Source: Spirogloea muscicola (Eukaryota; Streptophyta; Zygnematophyceae; Spirogloeales; Spirogloeaceae). Taken from it: a stretch of DNA of 43,746 nt. The notes under the pieces are model-generated. The model saw only the letters and a list, made by a program, of their open reading frames with translations. It had not been told where the DNA came from and did not search any database. The stretch covers positions 59,865-103,610 of the forward strand of contig WELB01000066.1 in NCBI GenBank assembly GCA_009602725.1. The letters are read 5' to 3'. The translations under genes were made by a program, and so were the position numbers. Positions 1 to 11,400 of this stretch are shown piece after piece. Numbering within the stretch: position 1 is the first letter of the stretch; each line of letters opens with the position of its first letter.

Positions 1-170
1 AGCCCAGCATCTCTGATCTGCGGCTGCTTAGCAGGGGTTACTGAGTGTCTCGTAGCAGCTTTGTTTCTGTTACTTAGCGCTTCCCCTGGCCCCCTTCTCG
101 TACTCTGTTCATTCTTTTTCGGGCTGGTTGTTCCAGCCCCTATTCTCAATGGGCGAGCACTTTCTCCAGC
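1..170 (+). repeat. dispersed repeat copy, hairpin-core family
   Basis: This copy starts with a CGGCTGCTTAGCAGGGGTTA segment (22-41), passes a TTACTTAGCGCTTCC segment (70-84) and ends in the core GGGCTGGTTGTTCCAGCCCC followed by CTCAATGGGCGAGCA. The GGGCTGG/CCAGCCC arms can form a short stem. Positions 51-165 match 15095-15220 segment by segment, which shows a unit of at least about 130 bp. It has no usable reading frame and is not a recognised family to me. Confidence 0.65.
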
Positions 171-344
171 GATCCCTTGCCCACGCTGTCCACACGCGCG
201 CAGGACGCGCTCTGGCCGCGGCCTCCGGGTCTCGGCGGAGTGCCTCCTTCCCTGCCTCGAGCTACTCGGACCTGGTGTTGCTCACTCGCGGGTACTGAGC
301 TTCCCTAGTATGTTGTCGTGATTGGTAGAGTAGAGGAGTCCTAC

Positions 345-614
345 TCAGAGCGGGTCGCCCCAAGAAGAAGTGGCACTCCCAATGGTGGCAAGGGCTGCGA
401 AAAGCCAGCCCGAAAAGAATTGATAAAGGGTTGGAGGGGCAACCGCATGCACTGCAAACGACCCCGACCTGGTGGGGTTGCCGGAGTCGTAGCTGTCCGT
501 TGTCACCACATCAGCGATGATGCGGGGACCGCCGCCGGGCGGGATAGCGACCAGGTCGGCGCGGCGGGTGTGCGACCGGCCTTCCTCGCCCCGCAGGATG
601 GGCATGACTGAGGA
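345..614 (-). pseudogene. decayed non-LTR retroelement-like ORF fragment (copy A)
   Basis: On the minus strand the segment read from about 610 down to 440 encodes a stretch starting MPILRGEEGR and continuing RRADLVAIPPGGGPRIIADV. It aligns residue for residue with a second fragment at 20046-20600 (MPVLQKRGRP, then RRLDVVATPWSGGPRLSLDV). The pattern R-R-x-D-[LV]-V-A-x-P-x-x-G-G-P-R, followed by a hydrophobic strand, resembles the region downstream of reverse transcriptase in algal LINE-type polyproteins. That family assignment is from memory and inferential. No RT core is visible. A reversed dispersed repeat lies at its 3' side (350-427). Confidence 0.42.
350..427 (-). repeat. dispersed repeat copy, reversed
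   Basis: Read on the minus strand this segment gives the family core GGGCTGGCTTTTCGCAGCCC followed by TTGCCACCATTGGGAGTGCC, closely matching 28213-28248. It overlaps the end of the retroelement-like ORF, so one may have inserted into the other. Confidence 0.55.
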
Positions 615-694
615 TAGGGGCTGAAGAAAAGAGAATAGGAAGAGAGCTCTTCCTCTCCTCAGCTCATCTGACTTCCTACTGCTGACACGGGGGT

Positions 695-856
695 ACCAAG
701 AAAAAGAAAAGAAGAAGGCTCGCCCATAGAGAAAGAGGGGCTGGCAAAGCCAGCCCAAAAAGAATGGACAATGACCAAAGCCGAAGAAAAAGAAGAAGGC
801 TCGCCCATAGAGGATAGGGGCTGGAACAGCCAGCCCAAAAACAAATGAGCAGAGTA
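695..856 (-). repeat. two tandem reversed copies of the dispersed repeat
   Basis: Two near-identical units lie head to tail. Both carry the plus-strand segment GAAGAAGGCTCGCCCATAGA, then AGGGGCTGG..CCAGCCCAAAAA. The first ends near 775 and the second near 840. The tight tandem spacing (about 80 bp) shows that the 3' half of the family can duplicate by itself. No coding potential is seen. Confidence 0.6.
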
Positions 857-1019
857 CTAAGAGCGCCCTGTCTGCCTAGCCTGTGGCTCATGAACACCTG
901 TATGCACCTGGCTGGCTTTTTTACAGCCGATTCTTTAATATCAGCAGCCGCTTTTCCTCTCAGCGTTGCATCGGAAAGCTGGTCGAGCCTTAGCTGGTAG
1001 CTCAAGAGCTTGTCGATTG

Positions 1020-1940
1020 CCGTCCGGTATTCGGGAATCAGTTCGCGACTCTATGTGCTTACTCGTGGTTACTGAGCGGGTCTGCTTAGCAGCAGGTGAC
1101 GTACATTTGCCAATGTGCTTGCCTTGTACTTGGCCACATATGGCCCTCCATCACTTAACACGCGCATTTCTCTCCCCCTCTCAGCCATTTGGTCTTCATT
1201 TGTTTCAAATACACGAAATTTCTCTCAGCTGTCAGCTGCGAGAGTTCATTCCTTCTCTTGTCGCCACCCTCTGGCTCTTTGGACCTTGTCCTTGCTTTCT
1301 GAGCTGGCACTTTCCCGGCCCCTTCCCTCTGTGGTCGAGCAATTTCTGTCGGACCTTGTCCATTCTTGTTGGGCTGAGCCTTCCCCAGGCCTAACCCTTT
1401 GTGGGCGAGCAATTTCTCTTTCTGGGCTCCAGCCACTGCTCTCTACTGGACCCGCTACCCGGAGAAGAAAGGGCTCGCCCATAGAGAAGAGTTTCTCCGA
1501 CCTGCGGCTGCTCAACAATAGATCCTGAGTGCTTGGTGGTTAGAAGTAACTTTGCGATTAGTATCTTGCTTCGCGCGCCATCCAGCCTCTTCAGACCGCG
1601 TCCATTTCTTTGGGCTGGCCTCTCACAGCCCACCAGTAAGTTGGGATGCGCTGTCTCATTCGTGGCCGCTTGAGTCACTGTGTGCTTTACTGACTTGCAC
1701 TTGCTGACTAGAGGTTACTGAGAGTCACACTTGCTGACGTCTTGTAGCCTAGTCTCCTGCTTTTTGCGCCATCTAGCCCTCTCAGACCTCGTCAATTCCT
1801 ATGGGCTGGCCTCTCACAGCCACTGCTGTCAACTGGGAGAGCCACTTCCTTTAGCCACCTTGTCCTGCATTTCAAGCTGGCCTTTCATAGCCATCGCCCC
1901 CATAGGAAAACCTTTGTTTCCTAATTGGCTCCCCAATGAG
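1020..1940 (+). repeat. cluster of diverged dispersed-repeat copies
   Basis: At least four plus-oriented copies can be seen by recurring words: GGACCTTGTCC at 1280 and 1342; TTTGGGCTGGCCTCTCACAG near 1610; ATGGGCTGGCCTCTCACAGC near 1801; and CAAGCTGGCCTTTCATAGCC near 1874. Upstream halves carry TTACTGAG words near 1068 and 1710. A reversed partial copy ends near 1500. The copies differ from each other, so the family is old or evolves fast. Confidence 0.55.
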
Positions 1941-2463
1941 ATGCGGATGCTTGACATTCAGCGGTGTGACCTTTAACACAGTCGAAACTGCACAGATGCG
2001 GTCGCCCACAAGGCTCACGCGTACAAAGCTCACAAGGACAAGCCTAGGCCAGCAGTATTCCCCTGCTCAGTCAGATGACACACCCGAGTGGAGTATTGTG
2101 TAAATTTGAAGGACTGTGTTATGGTCAATGAACAGCCTTGCACTTTGCGGTAAGGCACGTGCAGAGCAACACAGAGGCCCATAAATATGTGGGCCGAGCG
2201 CTTGATTTCAAGCTCCTCAATGTGGACTCGCGTGAGCCACGACAGGCCTTCTCTACACATGCTGCAGAGGGTGGTAGTGGCTAGTAAAGCTACGGTGTCA
2301 AAGAATGTGGAGGGTAGGAGGGGCAATGGGCACATCGATGATGATAAGAACAACACAAGAATGGGGGACAAAGGAGGTCAGAGGGGGGCAGAGAACCAGC
2401 GGATGAAAATCCAGCAGCAGCAACAGCGGCACTGCCAGGAATGGCAGTGATGCAGCAGCAAGT
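1941..2463. other. intergenic, downstream of the bromodomain gene
   Basis: This is the 3' flank of the minus-strand bromodomain gene. Short open frames exist on both strands, but none shows family resemblance or convincing splice phasing. The part next to 2464 is probably the 3' UTR. No repeat copy is evident here. Confidence 0.4.
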
Positions 2464-4707
2464 CTACATGATGTCGGCGTCTGAATCTGTGCTGCTGTCA
2501 CTGTCAGATCCGGAGCTGCTGCCAGAGCCTGATGACGTGGCCCCGGTGCGCCGGGAGCCGTCCTCAGAAGCCGAGGGTTGCGCCAGGGGCTGGTCGCTGC
2601 CGCGGCCACCAATCCCGCCGCCACCTGGGCCGGCATCAAGGGCCTTCACTGCAGTAACCATCGCACCATTGGCAACGGCAGCAGCCCCACCTGTATCGGC
2701 GGCAGAAGAGGCTGGCGCAATATCGCGCTGCTTGGGGCCTGAGGTCACTGCAGCTGCAGGCGGCGTCGAGGGTTGCGCCAGCCATGCTGCTGCAGTTGTT
2801 GGTGTCGCTGTCGCTGCCGCCGCCACCACCCCTGGGGTTTGCTTAGGAGCCTCAGCAACAACCTCTACACGTGGACCGCCATCCAGCGCCACAATTGCAT
2901 CAAGGCCGCCTTCTGAGGTGCGCCGCGAGAGCAGCACTTTCTTCTTGGACTTCTGCCAGTTCATGGCGAGGCGATAGAGCTCAAACAGCGTCTTCTCAGA
3001 CAGGCGGTTCAGGTCGAGCTCGAACTCTTCCGCCCGCGGCTCAAGCTCCGGCTGGCACTCCACCAGGATGCGCATCACGTGCACGAGGCGGTCCTCGGGC
3101 AGCGTCTGGATGAGCTGCATCAGGCGCACCTTCTCGCGCAGGCTCAGAGGCCGTCGGCCTCCATACGACTGCTCAGACACCATGCGCCCCAGCAACGGGC
3201 CCTTGGGCTGCCGGCCACCACCACGCGACACTGCTGGCGCCGCCGCCCCCACCGGCGACTCGCCATCTGACGACCCGCCGCTGGGCTGCACCGACGGCGG
3301 CCGGCGGTCCCTCCGCGGTCTCGGCGGCGGAGGTGACATTGGCCCGTCGTCATCGCCGCCACCGTCGCCGTCGTCCTGGCCCCCTTTGGAGCTGCCCTCC
3401 TGTGGTGACCGCAAACCGCTGAACTCCTCCTGGCCCCACGGGTGGTTGCCATCGCGCTCATCCGACTCAACCGGGAGCTGCGATGCCGCGGGCAGCGCAA
3501 TGATTGCTGCTTTGCCCTCGCTCTTGCTCAACCGCTCCCGCTCGCGGGCCTCCTCCCGCCGTGGCACTAGTCGCGGCGTGCCTGCCGCAGCGCGCACCTC
3601 CTCATCAAGCATCGCCTTCTCAACCTTCCGGTACCGCTCTTCAAAGTCCTGATCGTGCAACAGAAGAATGGGCATTAGCAATTATACAGCAACTCACGAC
3701 AGGCCACAGATATTCGCGAGACCGCGGACTCGGACAGTGCGCCGGCCATTAAAATAGCCAATTGAGAAGCTGATTGATAGGTTCAGACCGCAATGTAGTC
3801 TGATTAAGATCTCACAGCACACAATGAACAAAGTTAAGCGCGTTTGCTGCTGCACCTGGAGGAGGTCGTCGGCAGTGGAGTGGAAGAAGGTGCCGGGGGG
3901 GTTGTAGGCCTTCGCATTCCTGAACGTCAGCCGCACGTCCGCAGCAAACGCCTCGGGCCGTCTGTAGGCGTGGCGCCGGAGCTTGTCGCGCACGGTGCCC
4001 AAGTCCATAGGCTCCAGGATCATGCGCATGTAGTCCGGCAGCAGCGCCGGCCACAGGCGGCCCACTGGCTGGTTGAACGAGTAGGCGCCCTTGGCGGCCA
4101 TGAGCCGCTGCAGCAACGCCGCGCACAGCTTCCACGTTGCCTTGCTGACCGCAGGCTTGTCTGTGGCTTCCCAGCTGGCGGCAACAGCGGCGGCCGCAGT
4201 GGCGGTGGCAGGGAGGGCCACTGCCAGGCCTCTCCCTCTGTCGGCCGGCAGCAGCTCCGCCGCCTGCCCCACCGCCGCGCCATCTGCAGGCGCCACAGGC
4301 TCGCCAGCTGTCGAGGGGCTGGCTACGCCGTCAGCCGCCTCGCTGCTGCCGGGTATCGCGACGACCTTCGGCGACACAGTCATGCGGGAGCCCGCGACGG
4401 CTCGGCGCTCCTTGGTGAAAGCCTCGTCGTCGCCAGCGCCGCTGCTCTCGGCAGCGGCCGCCGCCTCTGTCCCCTGCTCAGGGCCCTTTCCCAAGAACGC
4501 AGGCTCCGGCTCGGCCGCGGCCCGTTCCGCCGCGTCCGCCGCCGCCTGGCGCCTCGGCGGCGGGCTGTCGCCGCCGCGCACGAGGCGCTCCTTCTCCTCG
4601 AGCTCCGACACAAGGCGGCGCACGCGCGCGAGCTCGGCCTTGAGCCGCCGCTTCTTCTCGCGACGGCTCTCCTCCATCACCTGGACGACGGGCTCCGCCA
4701 TCAGCAT
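2464..4707 (-). CDS. BET/GTE-type bromodomain protein (bromodomain plus NET domain)
   Basis: Two exons, 4707-3856 and 3648-2464, joined in phase 0 (CAG|GTGCAG donor, TCAG|GAC acceptor), give about 678 residues. Residues 1-45 are a charged, probably coiled N-terminus (ESRREKKRRLKAEL). An Ala-rich linker follows. The bromodomain spans about 190-300 with the family motifs EPMDLGTV and NAKAYNPPG; the Asn of YNPP (about 269) is the acetyl-lysine anchor. The intron falls within the end of the bromodomain, before FEERYRKVE. The NET domain lies at about 450-520 (LREKVRLMQLIQTLPEDRL). The C-terminus is an acidic Ser/Asp tail. GTE proteins read acetylated histones and recruit transcription machinery in the nucleus. 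The start is the first ATG in GCCGCCATGC; a second ATG lies two codons on. The gene shares a short 5' interval with PMS1. Confident in family, less in exact orthologue. Confidence 0.92.
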
Positions 4708-5345
4708 GGCGGCCGCCCGGGCCCCCGCCTCGCCGCCGCCGCCGCCGCAGGCGGCGCCGGCGGACGCGGCCGCCCCGTCGCCACGACGAGGCGCGTCGTC
4801 ACGCGATCACAGGGAGCCGGGGCAGGGGAGTCGGCCGCTAGGGCCCTAAACTTCGCCCGCGCTGTCGCAGAATGGAAAGGGCAGTCGTGGGTACCTCAGT
4901 TTATATACGGAGGGTGGGAGGAGGGAGGAGCGGGTGGCCAAGGGGAGGCCCTCAGGTCAATGACTTACTGGGAAGAGGGGAGGGCGGAAGCTGAGGGAAG
5001 GCTCCCAGCTGGTGAACTACTGGCTGGGGGTGAGGGAGGTAGACCGCTCCCCTCCCTCCACTTCCCCGACTATCCGGGCAAAGAGACGATCTGTACCGTC
5101 GATGCGAATTTGACGGCGGGATCGGACGGCTGAAAATGTGGAGGGGTCCACGAAGCTTCCAGACAATTGTGCTCGCCACAAAGGGTACCAGGACGGTCAA
5201 GGGGAAGATGACGGCGGGACACTTGACGGCAGGTCCTGCAGGGGCGCCACGTGGGGGTCGATTCCGGGCGGCGGCAGAAGTGCCCTCCGTTTCCCGCTCG
5301 GTTTTAGGGTTCAAACGCCCGCACGCCTTCTCACACCGGCGCCGC
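4708..5345. promoter_or_regulatory. shared bidirectional promoter region of the bromodomain gene and PMS1
   Basis: The two start codons are about 640 bp apart on opposite strands with no gene between them. The interval has two telomere-like words: CCCTAAAC at 4844-4851, about 140 bp upstream of the bromodomain start, and TTTTAGGGTT at 5302-5311, about 40 bp upstream of the PMS1 ATG. In plants such telo-boxes occur in promoters and 5' UTRs of growth-related genes; a role here is inferred. No TATA box is obvious. Confidence 0.5.
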
Positions 5346-5356
5346 ATGGCCATGGT

Positions 5357-5401
<45 letters not shown>

Positions 5402-8400
5402 AGAAGCTGTGCCCCCGCAGGCCGGCGCGGCGGCGGCGGCCATGGGGCCGCCGCCGGCTGACGACGCGCTCGGGGCGGTCAGGTGGTGCTGGACCTCGCC
5501 GCGGCGCTCAAGGAGCTGGTGGAGAACAGCCTGGACGCCGGCGCGACGGCCGTGGAGGTGCGGCTCCGGGAGTACGGCGCCGAGAGCATCGAGGTCGCGG
5601 ACAACGGCAGCGGCGTGGCGCCCAAGAACCACCAGGTCGCCCCCACGGCCGCGGCCGGCCCCGCTGAGGCTTAGGATTTGCAATCGAGAGATCAGGGTTC
5701 AAGTGGCTCAGGGGGTTTAGCGCCGGCAGCAGGGCTCCTCGCCCCGGCGGTGCCGCCGCGCTGGGCCCTGACGGTGACGCTGCCCCCCCTCCTCCTGACG
5801 CTGGCGCAGGCGCTGACGCTCAAGTACCACACGTCCAAGATCGCCGGCCTGGGCGACCTCCGCCGGCTCGCCTCCTTTGGCTTCCGCGGCGAGGCCCTGA
5901 GCTCCCTCTGCGCGCTCAGCAGCGTCTCCGTCACGACGCGCACCGCTGCGGACCCCGTCGGCGTCCGCATCGAGTACGACCACGCTGGCTGCATCACCTC
6001 CAAGGTGACTGTCTTACGGACGAGCAACCTTTAGCTTTTGTAATCATGTGATACCGGAAGATTATTCGGCATGTGGTCAATGAGGTTCATTGAAAGGAGG
6101 TATTCGAGTAGTAGCACCTGCAAACAGCTATGCCTGCATTTATAACAGAGACATTGAGCTGCCTAAGCCCAGTTGACTGTCTTGCAGCGGCCCCACTGGG
6201 TGCTGGAAAACGGTGGCCTGGTAGCGCTCATTGGGCTGCCGCGTTTTTCTTACTGCAGGCCAGCGTTGCCAGGGCGGTTGGGACGACCGTCTGCGTGGCC
6301 CGCATCTTTGCGTCCCTGCCCGTTCGCCACAAGGAGCTCCAGCGCAACGTGAAGCGCGAGTTCGCCAAGCTTGTCTCCATGCTGCAGGCACGTCCTTCTC
6401 AGCTGCCGTGTTTGGGCATGGACCGTATTCCGAACTCTAGCTGCTAGTCACGTGTAGTCCTCACCCTCAACCTTAACGCTCCAACAGCAGATAAGAAACA
6501 CTTGAAACCTGTAGGTCCCCCCAGAAAGACAACTTCCTGCGTGTTTGTCAGGCTTAACTGTGCAAAGTTGAACCGCACGGCAAAGATGTCCACACTGGTA
6601 GTCACAGAGACCTTTGCAGGGTACGTCGATTTCTGCCAAGAGCCCTCAGCAGGGCCACGGCCCACTTGGCGCACGGAATGCTATGTGCGGCCTGTCTGCC
6701 TACACATGGCCCCTCCGCCATCTCCACGCAGGCCTCTCTCTGACAACGCGCCTTGCCAAGCCCTGAGCTCTTCCCCATCCTTAGATCTCTGGGTCCGCTG
6801 TTGCTCTTTTCAGCCCGACTTCAATATACGTGAATCATCTTTGAGGTGTCGCCTTATTGTCAACTCCAGCTTGGTGGCTTGACCGGGCCACCACTGCGGG
6901 GACGTTGCGTGCGCGCAGGCCTATGCGGTGATATCGACGGGCATACGTGTGTTGTGCACGAACCAAACCGGGCGAGCCGGCCGTACGACGGTCCTCCTGT
7001 CGCCGGGCGGAGGGTCAGTGCAGGAGAACGTGTCCGCCGTGTTCGGTGCCAAAGCGGCCCAGTGCTTGGGCGTGCTTGGTAACGCGCCCCTGCCTGGCGG
7101 CGGGCGTGCCGTGGGCCTCCTGAGCCGCCCCGGCGCAGGCTGCGGTCGCGCCTCGGGTGACCGGCAGCTCATATACGTCAACGGGCGGCCCGTCGACCTG
7201 CCCAAGGTCAACAAGGCCCTCAACGAGACGTACAAGTACGCCCTGCAACCCCCCTCCCCCCCCCTTGCACAGACATGGCAAACACACTGGCACGCACCAA
7301 ATACAAGGTCTCTATGCAATGTCTCTAGGTGCACCTCCTTTGTCTCAGCTCAAAGCCTAGTCCTTACCACAGTGCCTACCGAATCGTTGTCTGACCCTCC
7401 CTTTTTCAAGTCGTGGACCCCAAGTACGTCTTGTTTTTGAACAATATGTACTATGTCTTATTGTGAGTTTTGTTGCTTGTGCTTCATGTAGCCTGACTCT
7501 GCAGTCAACTTTCAAGTCAAACGCTAGCGTGTAGATGTGGCACATGCAGTCATCACCCAAAAAGACAGACCACATACTACACGATGCAGAGTCATCTCTG
7601 ATTGCAAAATCCTCCTCCTCACAAGACTAGAGAAGCTGCATTCAAGCCTGGATGGTTGCCATCGAGAGTCCTCAAAATTTCCATGTCAGGTTTCAAACCT
7701 GTCATCCTGAATAGAATTTGGCGAGGCCTTCCACTGGTGAGAGTTGAAGTAATCGCCGCCAGGGTGAGGGCTGCCCGCATGACTGCCAAGCTTTGCCTGT
7801 GCTGATGCGGCCGCGCCTGCAGGGCGTTCAACTCACAGCAGTACCCGATGGCGGTATTGGATCTGCAGCTGCCGCGGGAATCATACGACGTGAATGTGAC
7901 GCCCGACAAGCGGCGCATGCTGCTCCACCATGAGGGTGCAGTGCTCGCCGCTCTGCGCGAGGCACTTGAGCGCTTCTACGCTCCTGGGCGGTACGTGTAT
8001 GCAGTGCAAACGCCCCCAGGGAGGGATGGCTTGCTCCGTGCTTCCGCGCCGCTGGCTTCCGCTGGCCTCTGCACTCCGGAGGCCAGCTCGCCGAAGTGCG
8101 ACGAGGTTGAGGACATTGGCGAAGAATCGGAAGAGACCTGGGAGGAGGGGGGGGCATGTGATACTGAAGACCGAGGTGAGGAGCTAGAGGAGGGAGGGAG
8201 GGCGCACTTGAGCGGCACAGGGGCTTTTGATGGCGGGCTTGAGCATGACTCTGAGCACATCGCGCCAGCAGATCTTGAAGTGGATGCAGCAGTGACTGCC
8301 GACGGCGAGCGACGGCAGAGCTACGGTGGCGCTTCGTTGGCGAGCAACTTGCGGGTAGAGAAGGAGCAGTCGCCGCCGCATGATGCCGGCAGCGGCAGGA

Positions 8401-11400
8401 AGCAGGGGCCGCCATTGCCGAGCCTGGGGGTGTTCCAGTTCGAGAGGGGGTCGCGCGCTGCCGGCAATGGCAGCGCACGGGGTGTCGGCAGCTGCCGGGA
8501 CGGCGAGGGCGGTGGCGGTGGCATGGTCGGTATGAAGAAGGTCCAGTTGTCTCTCAATGGCTTCATGTTCCAAGGGAACGGGCAGCCAGTCAACAAGACC
8601 GCTGGCGGTGACACTGGCGGCTGTGGTAACTCGAAGCACGGAGGTCAGGACGTGCACGGTGGGATTCAGGAGGCCGAGCTGGAGCTAGCAGGTGAGCCGG
8701 CTGAGGCGGAGGAGGTGGGCGAGGAGCTAGAGTGGGGGAGGAGGGCGGGAGGAGGCTGGGAGGAGGGTGGTCCGCCGCCTGCTGTGGAGAGCCCGGAGCT
8801 GCTGCCCCGCCTGCTGGACGGCGTCCGCGTCGACGGCCCGCGGGCAGCCGACTGTGGGCCGGCTGGTGGCGGCGCCGAGGTCCTCTTTGACATGGGCCGG
8901 CTGCGGGAGCTCCGGCAGCAAGGCTTCCAGCCGCAGCACGGGGACCGTGCACAGCCAGAGGGTGGCCTCAAGCGCAAGCGGAGCAGGTGACTGGCCTCTG
9001 TGGGCATTGCTGCTCCCTGCTCCTCCCTCCTCTCCCCCTCTTTTCGTCCTCCCACCCCATGAAACGAAGCTGAGGTCGACCCATCCTGAGCCCCAATAGG
9101 GAGGATGGCCGTTTCTCAGCCGCCATTCCCTGATGACTGACCCCCTGAGGCGCAGTGCTGAGCCAAACAAGGGCCAATTGTTCTTGAGTCTCTGGTGTAT
9201 GCAGTCCTAAGGGCTGAAGTCGAAGCTTGACTACGGATCTCTCACCAGCAATTTAGTAATGTAACTGTCTCAACCGTCCTCATTGGCTGGGCTGCTTGCT
9301 GTGGAGGCAGGTTGTTTGCCGCCGCCACGCTCGTTGGCGGCAGCGGGTCCGATGCTGTGCTAGACAAGGAGGAAGCGCTGGCCGAAGCGGCGCGGGAGCT
9401 CGACCGCAGCATCGCCAAGTCCGATTTCGACCGCATGCGTGTAGTGGGCCAGTTCAACCTCGGCTTCATCATCGCCAAGCTCGACAGCGATCTCTTCATC
9501 ATCGACCAGGTCTGTGGCAGCGGGCGCCTGCTCAAACGCCAATCTGCGCCTGCCGTTGCTCGCCTGCTGGCCGTGCCTGCTCCAGCAGCCAGGCTGGAGA
9601 CGCAGCCTTGGCCGTGCCACTGAAGTATATGTGGGCCTGGCCATCTCTGCTGGCAGCATGCCTCAGATGAGAAGCACAACTTCGAACGCCTTGCTAAGAC
9701 AACGGTGCTCAACCGCCAGGCACTGCTCCGGTGAGCTTATGTCTGTTGGATCCATTGCTCGGTCAAAGGTTTGTCAGCCTTGAGGGCTTGATAGCTATGT
9801 TGCCTTGGCCAGCTCCCCGGCTCTTCCCTACATGCCCTCCCACTTACCCTCGTTGATCATGTAGTCCTCAGATGCTCCTTGTCTCTTCTAGCTGACACGT
9901 TGAGCTCTGCACTTGATCATGCATTTAGCCATTGCTCTTGCACTGGAGATCATCTCCTGGAGATGCCACAATCACATCAGCAGAGCGCGGCATTGACATT
10001 CTGCTGACAGAGGTCCAAAGCCCATCCTTGATCAGCTGTGTCACCTGTGTGCGTGCTGTTGGCCATTGCATGGGCTGGGTAATAGGCCTATGCCCCTCGA
10101 TCTGTCGGTCTCGGAGGAGTTTGTGATCCACACTCACCTGGAAGTATTCAGGTACGGCATGTCTGCCATGTCCGCATCGCAATGTAGCTCCTTCTCCACC
10201 TCACACAGTAGCTCTGCTTAGCAGAGCCAATGTGACAGTGGTTTACAGTGAATGCTAGCCAAAATTCTAGGTGCAAAATCCAGGAAATGCACTCCGTCAG
10301 AGGCAGATTCTGGTACTTTTGCTGGACTGTGCTGCCAAACACTCCTCCGCCTTGTGCGCTTGGTGCTAGCTGCATATGAGGTCATGCTTGTTTTCATGAT
10401 ACCGCAGTTCAGGTCTTGCAGTTCCTCGAGTCATTGGAGGTCTTGAACCTTAGCGAGGGCCAGAAGCATCACGGTCCCATGAGCTGGGGCTGCCAGTCAC
10501 GTGGTGGGCGCTCGTCTCTTGCAGGAGGAACGGCTTTGATTTTGTGGAGGACGCTGCGGCAGCACCCGGGCAGCGCCTGCAGCTCTCGGCGCTGCCGTTC
10601 TCCAAGAACATCACCTTTGGGCTCCCAGGTGTGCAACAGAAAGCTGTTCAGCTTTTTAAGTCGTTCGACAGGGTCAAGGATGTGTTCTGCTGCTACTGAT
10701 CATGCAGGCCACGTTTTATCAGCATCAGTGACGTTGATTGACTAACCAGCACACTTTTGTCAACAATGACTACTTGTTCTCCCACACAATGCATGCTGCG
10801 AGGTCGCTCTCAGGGACTAGTCATCTAATACTGTGGCTCTGCTGCGGCAGATGTACAGGAGCTCATATCGCTCCTGAAGGATGAGCCGTCGGCACTGCGG
10901 GATGCTGAGCTCTCGGTGCCGCCGCTGCTGGAGAGCTTGGAGGAGGGGGAGAAGCTCGAGCTGACGCAGGTGGAGGATCAGGGGGAGGAGCGGCCGGCGC
11001 AACTGAGGAGGACGGTGTTGTCTTCCTCCTGTGGCGGTGGCAGCGGCAGGCGGTCCAGCCCAGGGGTGGGCGGTGGCGGCGGCTGGGCCAGTGCGGCGGT
11101 GCGGCCATCGCGGGTCCGGGCGATGCTCGCCTCTCGGGCATGCCGGTCATCGGTGATGATCGGCACTGCGCTCACGCGATCACAGATGGGCAAGGTGAGC
11201 TGCTGCTGGTTCTCAAATCTCCGAAGTCTCCTTCCTTCAGTTGTGAGCAATAGCTCCAGGGGCTCAGTCAGCTGCAGGCTGTCATACTCTCCTCTGAGTG
11301 TCTGAAGGCTTCCTGCTGACCCCAGCGTCCGGCGGTGCTCTCACTATGCTCAGCAACACACTGCGCAGATTGTGAGCAGCTTGGCCGGCCTGGACTCGCC

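Noticed and set aside
2464-3681. Treating the two bromodomain-gene exons as separate genes
   Set aside because: They join in phase 0 at good splice sites, and only the joined protein has the usual bromodomain-then-NET order.
3844-5133. 429-codon plus-strand open frame
   Set aside because: It is exactly antisense to the bromodomain gene and its promoter. The composition is Arg/Ala-rich from GC-rich third positions, with no family motif.
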